This document shows, in pieces, positions 1 through 10,811 of a stretch of 64,000 bases of DNA (position 1 is its first letter; each line of letters begins with the position of its first letter). The notes under the pieces are model-generated. The model ran no database searches. It worked only from the letters and a program-made list of their open reading frames with translations, and was not told where the DNA came from. The stretch lies in the NCBI GenBank assembly GCA_029962745.1, contig CM057156.1, positions 34,535,445 through 34,599,444 of the forward strand. The letters run 5' to 3'. Source of the stretch: Echinometra lucunter (lineage: Eukaryota > Echinodermata > Echinoidea > Camarodonta > Echinometridae). The translations under genes were made by a program, and so were the position numbers.

Positions 1-1
1 C

Positions 2-379
2 ACAGGATACAGAGGATTTTTAGAGAGCTTGAAGTTGAGGTCCACCACAGACCTCCCTGGAGTCCACCGCATTCCCTATGAATTCGGTAAGGTGTACATC
101 GGCGAGACAGGCCGCTCCTTTGCCACCCGGCTAAAGGAACACCAGGCCCATGGCTGGCAAGACGAAAGGGACAAGTCTGGGATTATCCACCATGCCCACA
201 CCTGTGAGCATAGGGTTCTTTGGGATGAAAGCAGGCTCATAACCCGTGTCCCTCACTGGTACCAATGGCGAGTCAGAGAAGCTGTGGAGATTGAGGCGCA
301 TGATACTGTCCCTCAGGATAGCGGTCTCCAAATAAGCAATATCTGGCTGACCCTCCTTGACAACAGAGGCTTATTTTAG
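2..379 (+). pseudogene. GIY-YIG endonuclease domain of a Penelope-like element (partial)
   Basis: The frame is open from the window edge to the stop at 377-379, so the true start lies upstream. The segment GKVYIGETGRSFATRLKEH is the signature of the endonuclease that follows the reverse transcriptase in Penelope-like elements; it is thought to nick target DNA and prime reverse transcription. The tyrosine of VYIG and the arginine and glutamate of the following helix are present. Downstream, a tryptophan-aspartate (LWDES) and HWYQWRVREAVEIE match the usual C-terminal pattern. The cysteines that normally flank the GIY strand (IPC.CG) are replaced here (IPYEFG), and an expected second half is shortened, so the copy may be decaying although this stretch has no stop. 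Family assignment is secure; activity is doubtful. Confidence 0.82.
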
Positions 380-620
380 GCAATTAGCCTATACACAATG
401 GAGCCCTTACTAACTGGCCACAGTTAGGAGCTTTCCATTGTTGTGCAGCCAACCGTGACACCCCCAACGTGTGCAGGCACTCAGCTGTCACAAACCACGC
501 CTACTTGACAATTCTAGCCAATCAGAGACTTACATTCTGTGGTTTGCTGTGCACTTGGATCCCTCCTGTGCATTTGGATCCCTCAGAAGTGTATATATAG
601 CCTGTTTCTCCTGTATTCTC

Positions 621-660
621 CTGAGGATGGTAAGAACATGCTTAACGAAACGTCGAGAGT
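621..660 (+). ncRNA. hammerhead-ribozyme-like core in PLE tail (candidate)
   Basis: CTGAGGA at 621-627 fits the hammerhead core CUGANGA and GAAA at 647-650 fits the second core strand. Between them GGTAAG (629-634) and CTTAAC (641-646) can form stem II with one mismatch and a 6-base loop. The strand after GAAA is CGTCGAG, as is common in PLE ribozymes. Hammerhead motifs in PLE terminal repeats are established knowledge. I could not settle stems I and III or the cleavage site, and a single U separates the first core strand from stem II, so this is a candidate only. Confidence 0.4.
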
Positions 661-665
661 GGGTA

Positions 666-702
666 GGTCCTTTTCAGGACCACACTCATCTTCAAGAAAG
701 AA
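666..702 (+). terminator. histone-mRNA-type 3' stem-loop plus U7-type downstream element
   Basis: GGTCCTTTTCAGGACC (666-681) is a perfect 6-bp stem with a TTTC tetraloop. It matches the metazoan replication-dependent histone consensus position by position. Eleven bases further on, CAAGAAAGAA (693-702) matches the histone downstream element CAAGAAAGA that pairs with U7 snRNA in sea urchins and vertebrates. Spacing and order are those of real histone 3' ends. In histone genes this pair directs cleavage without polyadenylation and binding of SLBP. Here it follows a retroelement endonuclease frame, not a histone gene; no histone coding sequence is nearby. The sequence match is direct; function is inferred. 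Confidence 0.7.
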
Positions 703-740
703 TACTTGGTGTACCGTGAAGCCTTCTGTCTCCAAACTTT

Positions 741-1200
741 GATCATTCATACATGAACATAATAAGCACTTTGATGCTCATTTCAGACCTTTCTATGATC
801 ACTGAAGCATAACTCGTAATGCTCTGATGGTCATGACTTCATTCATGATCCTGATAAATGACACGATACAAGTCTATTTGATATACAATTCTTAGTATTT
901 CAATTCACATTTTGCAAACACTTTTTGGTGAATGGATTTCTTGCAAATATTGCCTATATTGACTTTGTAAAGGGATTATCAATTCATAATTCAGTTTCAT
1001 GTCAAAATTAATAAAACCAACTGAAATACCAAGAAATGTATCAAATTAAAGGGTACTATCTCATTTCTCGCAAAGAGGAACACACAAGCCATGATCATTG
1101 AAGCATTTTAAAGAGTGATGCTTCAATGATCACAGAAAGGTCCAAACATGAGCATTAGTGGTGTGATGTGTCGTATAACTGTTCATGCATGAATGATCAT
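741..1200. repeat. foldback element with long imperfect inverted arms
   Basis: The segment 741-810 is the imperfect reverse complement of 1118-1200; shared blocks include GATCATTCAT...GTTCAT, the AGACCTTTCTATGATCA block and TGAAGCAT. The right part also holds a perfect 15-bp hairpin (TGATCATTGAAGCAT at 1092-1106 against 1118-1132, 11-base loop). No coding potential is seen. It is probably a miniature foldback transposon; the superfamily is unknown. Confidence 0.55.
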
Positions 1201-1894
1201 GATTTGTAACTACAGGCAAATCAAAGGCTGCTCTTTCCTCTTTAATTTGATATAAAATTAAGTAGATTTTATGATGAATTAATTGAGAATTTTTTTACTT
1301 AAGCATGGTTCACATTCTCCTATATGATTTATGTGCAGTCTCCAGATAATTCTAATTATACTTCACTGTTTGCTAATTTTCTGTCGACATGTATTCAAGG
1401 GCTCTTAGTTTATAGGGTAGATATTAGATAATATATACTTGAGGTACTAAGGTAACAAATGGTAACTGCAAAATGGAAACACTGATCAAATTCAGAGGGT
1501 CAGAGGTTTTATACTTGAAATTGAGGTTGACTTCTAAACTTCGGTTTTACAGAAATTCTGAAGTGAAGTTTTGTGGATTCAGGTCATTTTAAGATCGTAG
1601 TGAGTTAGATTCAGCATTTAGATTACCACAGACTTTGTTGGTTTGTAAAGAGATAGGAAAAGTTGACAGAGCTCCAGTTTCTCTTATGGTGCTGAAGAAT
1701 TTTTTTTCAAGAGAAGTTTCCTAGTACTCTACTTGATTTGACATGAAATTGACACTTGGTAAGTATAACCATGTGTTTTTAGTTAATGGGCCTTCAAAAT
1801 GATTAGATTGGATTTTCCAATATATCAGTTTGACTTAGCATTTACAGAATTAGATGAAATATTCATTTAAAAAAAGGACAGAAATAGGTACATA
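1201..1894. other. no recognisable feature
   Basis: AT-rich unique-looking sequence. A GTAAGT at 1759-1764 preceded by a pyrimidine tract and AG near 1710 could be read as an exon, but all three frames between them contain stops. Confidence 0.5.
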
Positions 1895-2473
1895 TAGACC
1901 AATTCCATGTTCGGTTTATGTATTTGGTCCTCTATTGGCGAGGTGATTGCTGCGGTGTGTGATAGTGCACTGATCGCAACTGGCTGTGTACAAATCAATG
2001 AAAGAAATGTGTGATATGCCCTGATATTATTTCATTAACTTTATTCTAGATCAATAAAATCAAGCATGGATACATGGGTAGATGAGTAAGACAATGACCA
2101 TATCTGACAGATGAAGATAATATGTTTTTGTACTTTCGTTAGTTTTGTCAGTAAAAGACCAGGAAACCTGTGTAAGGAGTACGGCTTCTCACACAAACAG
2201 GCTTCATGAGTCAAAGGCGAGTGAATTTCACACTCAGTTAGCTTCCAATTTTTAAGCTTTCTCCAATTGTTCTAGCATCTGAGCACTGCCCAGCTGCGAC
2301 CTGAACTTCCCTGATCATTCCTCATTGCAAACATTAAAAGAAATCTGCATATGTTGGTCCAAAATAGAGAAAATCGAACTAAAGTACAATTGACTTATGT
2401 ACTGTAAATGTTGGGTAACACACCGCAGTATGGCGACCAGTCTGCTGCCCTCTCGCATTGTGGAATTGGTCTG
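1895..2473. repeat. inverted-repeat element, about 580 bp
   Basis: TAGACCAATTCCA near 1895 and TGCGGTGTGT at 1951-1960 recur as reverse complements at 2461-2472 and 2419-2428, with weaker pairing between. The arms enclose about 450 bp of unrelated sequence with no coding potential. It is probably a degenerate non-autonomous DNA transposon; ends and target duplication are not resolved. Confidence 0.45.
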
Positions 2474-3199
2474 TAGAAATGCAAGACAAGTCCAGGAATC
2501 AAATCATATGAGTTTTTCTCAAATGCCTTGTTTCTGTGATTTCATTGAAAGGTACCATTAAACAATTCCAGGATTAAACAATGAATGACACAATTTTAAA
2601 AAATGAAGTAGAAAAGTAACCCCTTAATAAACTAGAATACATTATTCAGTTGATATGAATGAAAGTGATAGGTAATAATCGTATTTTTCTTGAAATTGGA
2701 CTGTGCACTTGAAAAAAATACAAATCAGCAACAACAACAAAAACAATACCAACAACTACTTAGAGAGTAAACTATTATTAGCTTCCAGTTTTTCTTGTAT
2801 ACAACTTCCTTGGGTTATAGATATGGATAATATATTACAGTTCCTCCAGAAAAAAAAAATCTTTCTCTGTCATAAACTAAAAAAAAAAAAGGTTTTCCTT
2901 TTGTTTTAGCAAAAAATGGGAGACACTTCCCCCAGAGTGGTATAACCACTTTGTCAATTTGAAGTTTCCATATCATAGCGACTACAGTTTTTTAAAATGT
3001 CTAATTTTCATTTGTTGGTCTAATTTTGTTGTAAAAATATGTTTCTGTGGTTTTCCATTTCCTTTCATTTCATTCATTCTGTTAAGGTTGGCTGGTCTTG
3101 TAACTCTTGATGTTTTTCTAATGAAGTATTATCTGTCTGTCAAGCCCCATTCATAATATCTATATTATACAGTTTTGTTTGGTGTACACACACAAAACT
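2474..3199. other. no recognisable feature
   Basis: AT-rich sequence with short A-runs (2849-2858, 2880-2890). Nothing else seen. Confidence 0.5.
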
Positions 3200-3291
3200 A
3201 ACAGAGTATATACAAATGTTACATTGCAATCCTTGTTCAAGTGTAACAGAGTATATACAAATGTTACATTGCAATCCTTGTTCAAGTGTAA
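3200..3291. repeat. 45-bp tandem duplication
   Basis: Two identical 45-base units (3200-3244 and 3245-3289), each starting AACAGAGTATATACAAATG, then a few bases of a third. The identity of the units implies a recent event. An open frame on the minus strand across it is only the translation of the repeat. Confidence 0.9.
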
Positions 3292-5231
3292 CAGAGATAT
3301 TGATTAGTTTTAAGAAGATCTGGTATTGAATTAATTTTACCATATGTTCAGTTTTTAGAGAATGATCAAGAGAACTTTTTGCTTGAAATATATGCAACTT
3401 CACAACATCAAACTAAAACCCTTTGTCTAAAAAGGTATATTTCCATTAGAATTTCTGAATTATTGGTAGTCATGAAATTCGGTCTAACCCAAGGTTTCTC
3501 TGGCTTTTAAAATAGTAAGCAGTAATTTCCATTTGGCAATTAAAGGTAACAAAAAACAACAACAAGAAACCAGGATAATTTTAGATACACCTTTGCCACA
3601 GGAAGGCAACTAGTAAAACATTTATCTAAAAGGAAAGGAGGTAAGCATTTAGAAGTACAAAATAGAAATCATCTGCTGAGAAACAAGTATTATTTCCCTA
3701 TCCTTTGTTATATGAGAGATACTGTCTTTCTGACTCTCAACCTTGAAAGTAGTATCTTGCTTGTAATGGGAACTTTCAGCTCGACCAATCGCAAATGTCT
3801 ACAGCACTCAACTTCTTAATTCATTCAGCTTTTGTAATTGAACGTAATTTTGTGGGTCACACTTTAGATTGTGGTGTAGCGGCGCACCAAACAAAGGCTT
3901 GCAATTTTCATGCCCACGCTATTTCACTGCCTTAGATCGGGCTCTTCTAATTATTGATGTGAATGATATTCCATTTTGATGTTGAAATTGCATTGTTGTA
4001 TAAATCTCTCTCTCTCTCTCTCCTCTTGTGCAGCAATTTTTTTTCCTTGTCTTCCTCTCTCTCCATCTCCCCTCTCTCCATCTCTCTCTTTTTGTATTAT
4101 ATCTTGTTACCTTTTTCACTTTTTGATGATTGAATTTTTATACATGTATGTACTCTCTCAGTAATGTTATTTTCATTTTTGTTTCTGAATATTATGTTTC
4201 TTGTTGCTCTTCATTCATACACATTGGCCAGCTATTTGTATAATGTAATTGCTGTACCGCTTTCTCATCTTAACAAAAATAATGAGTTAAACTTCAGAGT
4301 GATATTCTAAAACTGATGAGAAATATGATTAAAAAGCAGAAACACCAAGAACAAGAAGATGAAAGATGAACAGGCAACATTAAGTATTTGAAACAGCATT
4401 TTCTATAAAATATGCTGCGAACACTGAATTATTCTCTAAATTGTGATTCTCCTTTTGTGGATATATGTAGTTAAATGAAGTACATGTAGGTCACGCTTTC
4501 ACTTATCAGTACAAACATTTTATATGTTTCCACATATTATAATAGAAGGAAAAAATATGGTGATTTTGGTGATTTTGCTGATTTTAAATCCAATAATATA
4601 AGATGACAATTTGGCTGCTTGAAAATGTACAAATTGTTTATTTCCATTCTTTATCATTTAAATAAACCAACAAATTTTAGACAAAGGAAAATGTATTTAT
4701 CTGATTAAAATTCTTAATGCTTTCATGAGTAGTGAAGTTATAAATCCACAAAAACTCTATGTACCAAGATGAGCAATGGAAGAGTAATACATGAATAAGA
4801 CTGAAAGAAACTTGTGTCAAAAATAATGTTTTTAATATGTGTTTGAAATGATGGCATCATAGGTATTCCTAATTTATGGTACTTTTGAGCAAGTAAAACA
4901 AATGAGGATTTGGCAACAATTGATAATTACTATTTGAGAATCATAGCAGCTATCATGAATTGATATAATTGGTGATGTGGAAATTATACATGAAAAGTAG
5001 CATGTGATGTATATTTATATTTCTTATCATACGGTACCTTGCAAATTTGGTCATTTGCATTTCACAGTTTTATGGTATGAGTTACATGTACATTTCATGT
5101 TCTTCATTCTCTTTCATTAATACAAAATGATTTCAACCATTTTTGTTGCATGGAAGGTATAGTGTAAATAATCCATTCCTATTTTTTGAAGGCCCTATAA
5201 TATACAATTCTTTCTATGCATAAATATTCGT
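3292..5231. other. mostly featureless; CT microsatellite at about 4006-4095
   Basis: A pyrimidine-rich (CT)n block lies near 4006-4095. The stretch 3770-3930 has higher sequence complexity and GC than its surroundings and could be a conserved non-coding element, which only alignment could tell. The remainder is AT-rich with no feature I can support. Confidence 0.5.
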
Positions 5232-5473
5232 GGAGGTGTTGTGGCAAAGTTGGTGAAAGTGTGCGCTTATAATCAGAGGTTGTGAAGTCGATTCCTACTG
5301 ATGCCTGGCTCTTTATGTCCTTCAGCAAGATATTAAATCTACATGTACCTTTGCTGCACTCTATTCAGGTGTATAAATGGATATCTGACACTGCTGGGGT
5401 AATAATAATGCATTTTAAGCACCTTGAGCATCCTTTTTGGTGGATATGTTGAGAGGTATAAATCTTATGATTA

Positions 5474-5541
<68 letters not shown>

Positions 5542-5545
5542 AATT
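5232..5545 (+). mobile_element. tRNA-derived SINE with (ATT)n tail
   Basis: An A box TGGCAAAGTTGG (5242-5253) and a B box AGTCGATTCC (5286-5295) form a polymerase III promoter like that of a tRNA. They are followed by a body with the phrases TTCAGCAAGATATTAAATCTAC and CAGGTGTATAAATGG, and by (ATT)n at about 5475-5540. This is the layout of tRNA-headed SINEs common in marine deuterostomes. No clear target duplication is seen. It is mutated and probably inactive. Confidence 0.8.
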
Positions 5546-6178
5546 TATTATGATTATTGTTATCATTATTATTCATATTTGTTTTTATTAATATTATTTG
5601 TATCTTAATTTGCTGCTCTTTGAATGAAATCAGCTTTGTGCAAATTTAGGCTTGTGTTTGACAAACTAAATGGATTGTATGCTTTGTGACTAGTGGTATG
5701 GATGTGATTTAACATCAAATGAATGAAGTATATGTCAAGCACATAGTTTTGTTTTTTTTTCATTGAGGAGGGAGAGAGGGCATACCTACTACATATGCAA
5801 CATTGGAATCATTTAATTCAAGGCATTTTGTCTTCTGAAATTTGTATTTAAATGCAAACCTATATTGGGAGCAGGAGATTGAAATAAACATCTATTCCTG
5901 TAAACCACTCTATTCTTGAGTGCACCCATACAAAAGTTCAAACCAGCCCATCATGACTGCATCGATCTGTAGTTGTTAATACGTCCATGTACCCTACCTT
6001 CTAAGCTAAATGGATAATCAAGTCTAATTCAATTTTTCAAGCAGTTAATTCATTTTGGTTGGCATCATTCCATCACTGTATCGGATCTGTGATATAATTG
6101 AATTTATGTACATGTATGCTGAACACTGTTCAGTCAAGGTCAAAAGTTAATAAGAAGTACACTAAGCCACTTCATTTC
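5546..6178. other. no recognisable feature
   Basis: AT-rich, with the ragged end of the (ATT)n tract at the left. Nothing else seen. Confidence 0.5.
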
Positions 6179-6795
6179 TCACTCCCAACTGTATTTGGGA
6201 TGGGTCAGGTGAAGGGGTGGAGTCTTTAGAGGTTTGCCTCGTGCCTGAGTCCAGGAATAGGATGCTCAAAATAAGATTTCTCACTCCCACCTTATTTGAG
6301 ATGGGGTTTGGTGGAGGGGCGGAGTCTTTACATGTCTGCCTTGTTCCAAAGCCAAACAATAGGATGCTCAAAATAAGATTTCTCACTCCCACCTTATTTG
6401 AGACGGGGTTCGGTGGAGGGGTGGAGTCTTTACATATGTCTGCCTTGTTCCAAAGCCAAACAATAGGATGCTTAAAATAAGATTTCTCACTCCCACCTTA
6501 TTTGAGACGGGGTTTGGTAGAGGGGCGGAGTCTTTACATGTCTGCCTTGTTCCAAAGCCAAACAATAGGATGATCAAAATGACATTTCTCACTCCCAACT
6601 TTATTTGGGATGGGTTTGGTGGAGGGGTGGAGTCCTTAGATGTCTGCCTTGTTCCAAAGCCCAACAATAGGATGATCAAAACAAGATTTCTCACTCCCAG
6701 CTTTACTTGGGATGGGTTTGGTGAAAGGGCGGAGTCTTTAGATGTCTGTCTTATGCCCTTATTCCAAAGCCAATGAAGTGGATGATCAAAATGAG
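6179..6795. repeat. 102-bp satellite, six units
   Basis: The phrase TCACTCCC begins at 6179, 6281, 6383, 6487, 6589 and 6691, giving a period of 102 bp (104 once, through a 2-base insertion near 6436). Each unit carries TTATTTGAGAYGGGGTTYGG, GGCGGAGTCTTTACATG and TTCCAAAGCCAAACAATAGG. The middle units agree most closely and the outer ones are more diverged, as expected of unequal exchange. Because 102 is a multiple of three, several frames on both strands stay open and give 76-103 residue open frames; I do not regard these as genes. Confidence 0.95.
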
Positions 6796-9700
6796 AGGCA
6801 GTTTAATGGACTTTTTGTTTGACACTGTACATGTATGGTGGTACATGAATGAATGGCATTAGTTCATTGCTGTGAAAAATTTAACAGATAGAATGTGAGA
6901 AATTATATTCTTTTAATATGAATGGTTTGTATTTCAAGAATGTTTGCAGAGTATGCAAATTTCAGATTAAATGAATACTAAAGTGTTTTTGAATACTTCT
7001 TGCATAGCAGACAATAGCACATGTCATTTGTAACATATTTCTTGGCATTCTCTTATGATGTAATCTGTAGTTTATTCATGGGTGTGGCTTGAAGCACCTG
7101 TTGCACATGATCTATCAGATATGAATGCACGATGTTACCATGGTGATAATGATGCAGCATAATCTTCAGATTTATCAGTCTGAAGGACTTGTGTATTGCT
7201 TCATCTCCTATATAGAAGTAGGTAATCACAGAAAGTATTGGCAAGAACATAATACATACACTATGTTGCTTTTGAGAGCCATAAAGTCATTATTAAAAAT
7301 TCTTTTTGCTTCATAGGAGGTAATACATTCACGTTTTCAAAAGATGAATTAATCTCATCCTTAGAACATGTCTGGACTTGTTAACCCATTTCTCACTTGC
7401 TTCTGCTGTGTGTGGTTTCTCTTACTTTGTGCAAATAGGTCATGTTTTGCTTGATGAAGTATCTTATATCCTTAACATAGTAAAGATATATATTAAGCTG
7501 AGATATTTCAAATTAGCACCACTTTCACATTCCTATCCATCTGCATTACTTGATTGGAAATATAAAATGTCAGCTCAATGTATCCATTGGAATCTTAGTA
7601 GACAATATGTTCATATCTCCATAAGATTGATGAACCAGCAAACAGACATGAATCATATGCACTTTTTCAACTAAAAAAAAATCTACAGTTTATTATTATT
7701 TTGTATATTTTTATGTGAACTTTTGAATAAAGTTATTTTGATTAATTACATTGTATTAATTTGTGCATAATAAGCCCAAGTCCTCTCAGTCTTATATAAT
7801 CTTTTGGTGAGTTTAATATCTGTGTAGTTGGGATTTTAAATGGCAAAATTCATTGGTAAGAGATAACAATGTAACATCATCTAATGAATTCCAGGGAATT
7901 TACAAGACTTTGTATGTATTTCTTGTCTTGCATCATCAAAGTCTGAAGTGTTTTGAGTCCAGGTCATACCATTATAACATAGAAACAGAAGTCAGTCAAA
8001 CATAGTTTTATAACATGACATGTTTATATACCAGCTGCTGTATCATCCAGCCATTTCCTCTTCCCATGCTTCTAGCATTCCCTTTCCCTCCATGCCGCAG
8101 TCTGCTCAGACTCAGAATGGCATAGCGGTGTTTCCATGACAACAATGGTTGCTATGGTAACTGCAACCCTCGTGGCAATTGTGCACCTTTGCCCTGCCAA
8201 GCAAAGATACACTAGTGTGTGTGTGAGGGTGTGTGTGTACATGTATAGGCTCTCTTTAAATATAATCTACATGCATCTGGACTGATGGCAGTGAAAAAAA
8301 TGAATTACACTTGTCTTGTGTGAAATATAATTTTCACTCTGTTTTTCTCCTCTTTTCTCTATTTCCTTGACATCTCTACTATTTTTATTACCATATATTC
8401 ATCAAGAATATATTTTGCCCCTTGGTGTTTCTCATTTCATGGTATGTGTAGACCTGTCATTCCTTCTGCTACTCTCATTCATTAATAAAGCTAATTTCAG
8501 TAGTAGTATGTTTGTTCTGTGTATGAGTTTCTTTGTTTTAACTTCGTGGTTACAGTATATATCTTGCATGTAATGCATTTTTGTGTATTCTGAAGGTATA
8601 AATATTTGTGAAGCTTGCTTTGTATATGTGATCAGTTTTTATATCATTTTATATTACTACCTTTTCTCTATGTTTAATTTCCTTTCACAGATGCTCTTAC
8701 ATTTAATATCCTCCATTCCGTTTTGTGTATCTCTTTTTGTTGTTTTTCTTATTCTCCTTTCCTATCTTATTCATGCTATTTCAAATTGACAATATGTAGT
8801 TCAGCATGCCAGCTTTGGAAGCACTGGCAAAAACTTTTCAATTTTTCTTTGCAGTAAAAAATTTCATATCAGCGGTTAAAGCAAAAAATCTTTCTTACCA
8901 TGGTGATTTTCTCCTGCAGACTTTAAAAGACAATAAAAGCTGTATGAGCACTATATGAATCATCTAAATTCATGATGGTAGTTAGTAGTAAATTATGAAA
9001 GGGACAAAGTGATGTGACTTGCCAGAGTGAGGGAAATAACATGTGTTATAGAAAAGGTGTAATTTATTCATTAGTTGTATTCTTCATTTGCCTTCGGAAT
9101 ATATTGAAATTAAAAGAAGATCAAGAAAGAAAATGTGAAAATGAACAAAGGAAGCTTTTTTCATTATATGCTTTTATTGGGTATTTGTGGATACTATCTC
9201 ACTTGAGACAATATTATCTTTGTTTTGTAGATTGATGGGTCATTTTCAAAAAGTTGTTGGTAATATACTGTACAACTGCTTATAATCAGCAATCACCATG
9301 CTTTGCATAATAGTGATATTGTAGAGTTGTGAAGTTTTTTCCCTTTAAATTTAACTGAGTGGCATGAATATTAGACACTTATTAATGATAATAATGCAAT
9401 CAAAATTGAAAAATGAAAGAAAGACATTCAAGATAAATCAAGAAAATGTACAAAGAATTTTCTGCTTATTGAAGAAAAGAGCAGACTTGTGATACTATAT
9501 TTGATGGATTAGTTTTCAGACTGAAAATGAAAATATGGTAAAGTTGTTTTTTTTTATCATACATGTATAGTACAAGAAGAAGAAACAAATACAAAATCAT
9601 ATTTTATAACCAGCTGTTATTAAAGAGAAAAACATACAAGGGAATAAAATGTAATGTATATAGTATCTTTATATTTCTCTTTGTTTCTGCTTAAATTTGA

Positions 9701-10019
9701 CACTGATCTTTCTTTCTTGATATTTTTTTTCATATTGAGCAAAATCCATTCAATTGATGTGATTGAAATACAAAGTGCTTGAGAAGGTTGGAGGCTTTTT
9801 AGGCTCATTCATCCAATGCTCTAAATGGAAGTTACACTGAATAATATAGAGCATTTCTAATACAGATACAAAGTTTTAATGGAAATTTAGAAATGGTGGT
9901 TATTCTTATATGCTGAATGGACTATTCACAGATTAGATCATAATTCAGTGGCACTATAATTTACCCATTTGTTCTGATTGGCCATTGTAAATGTAGGCTA
10001 CTATGTACATCTAGTGAAA
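6796..10019. other. no gene seen; X-box pair and (TG)n inside
   Basis: AT-rich sequence. 8040-8220 is a more complex, GC-richer island with two RFX-type X-boxes (listed separately) and a (TG)n run at 8214-8240. An open frame of 98 codons at 7378-7674 is AT-rich, resembles nothing I know, and is not called. Confidence 0.5.
8130..8161. promoter_or_regulatory. pair of RFX-type X-box motifs
   Basis: GTTTCCATGACAAC (8130-8143) and GTTGCTATGGTAAC (8148-8161) both fit the palindromic RFX X-box (GTTRCCATGGYAAC with one or two changes) and sit four bases apart in a GC-richer island. RFX factors control cilium genes in animals. Two adjacent sites suggest an enhancer or promoter, but similar palindromes also occur inside echinoderm repeats. 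Confidence 0.4.
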
Positions 10020-10280
10020 AACAAATACTATTGGTCCTACATCTCAGTGGTGCTATATTTCATTAGTCTTACATACATAGTATGTTCACTAATCCTATGT
10101 CTCTCTGTCCTAAGCGTACCAGTTCTTTGTCCATAATAGTCCTTTATCCTCCTGGTCTTATATCCCATTGGTCCTACTTTCCATTGGTTCTACATTCCAT
10201 TGGTCCTACATTCTATTGGATCTGACTAGTCCTTCTTTGCATGGTTCCATCTTTTCTACTTTCCAATCATTTAGTCTAAT
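10020..10280. repeat. degenerate short-period array of TTGGTCCTAC-like words
   Basis: Variants of CCATTGGTCCTACATT recur about every 15-17 bases (for example near 10168, 10182, 10198 and 10213), with weaker copies upstream (TATTGGTCCTACATCTC at about 10028). The wording and period resemble the TTTGGTCTAATGCC array in the foldback element at 30565-31705, so this may be an old, one-armed relative. Confidence 0.6.
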
Positions 10281-10811
10281 GATGATGATATTTCACAGCT
10301 TGTACACTTGACTTAACCTTATAAGAAATGAAAAGAAAAAAAAAATCAAAACAAAACCAGTAACCTAAAAACCCCCCCCAAAACAACAGCAACACCAACA
10401 CTAACAAAAAACAACACACACGCACACACAAAAAAACACACACAAAAAAAAAACGGAGTGTACTAGTACAGAGACTTGATTTTGAGTGAAGTGATTTGTG
10501 TGAAGAGGGAAATTTTCCACAAATGCCCTTGCTCAAATTTGCTTTAAACCTTTTATATCTGTGTACAGCCATTCATGCAAGGATGCTTAAGATGAGCTTC
10601 AGTTTAAATTTAATGCATAGTTTGTTGTGATGATGATTCTGTGAACAGAGTGGACAGTGCAGTACTTAGTTGGTCAAAAGATTTAACTGCTTGGTTAGAG
10701 AGAAGCTTCCATGAGAAAAGGCAGTTGGGAACATTGTCATACAGCCTTGGTAATACACCTACTCTACAGTAGTATACTACTTAACATCCATCTGTTGATA
10801 TCATTGCTGAA
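10281..10811. other. A/C-rich tract, otherwise nothing
   Basis: 10320-10455 is a low-complexity A/C-rich stretch with CACACA and poly-A runs. The remaining sequence shows no feature. Confidence 0.6.

Larger units (their letters stand above)
1..738 (+). mobile_element. Penelope-like retroelement, 3' portion (5' part outside window)
   Basis: A GIY-YIG-type endonuclease remnant is followed by about 360 bases of 3' noncoding sequence, the order expected of Penelope-like elements (reverse transcriptase, then endonuclease, then terminal repeat). The noncoding part contains two near-identical neighbouring blocks (GCACTTGGATCCCTC at about 550 and GCATTTGGATCCCTC at about 570), a TATA-like GTATATATAG at 591-600, a hammerhead-like core at 621-650 and a histone-type stem-loop at 666-681. 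The right boundary near 738 is estimated from where the next inverted-repeat element begins; I see no clear target-site duplication. A TATA-like box about 20 bases upstream of the ribozyme-like core would suit a terminal repeat that also acts as promoter, but that is inference. Confidence 0.8.

Noticed and set aside
1680..1765. Exon ending at the GTAAGT of 1759
   Set aside because: All three frames between the possible acceptor and donor contain stops, and the donor context is weaker than at 38136.
6162..6776. Four open frames over the 102-bp satellite, resembling a repeat protein
   Set aside because: Frames are open on both strands only because the period is divisible by three; no coding signal can be distinguished.
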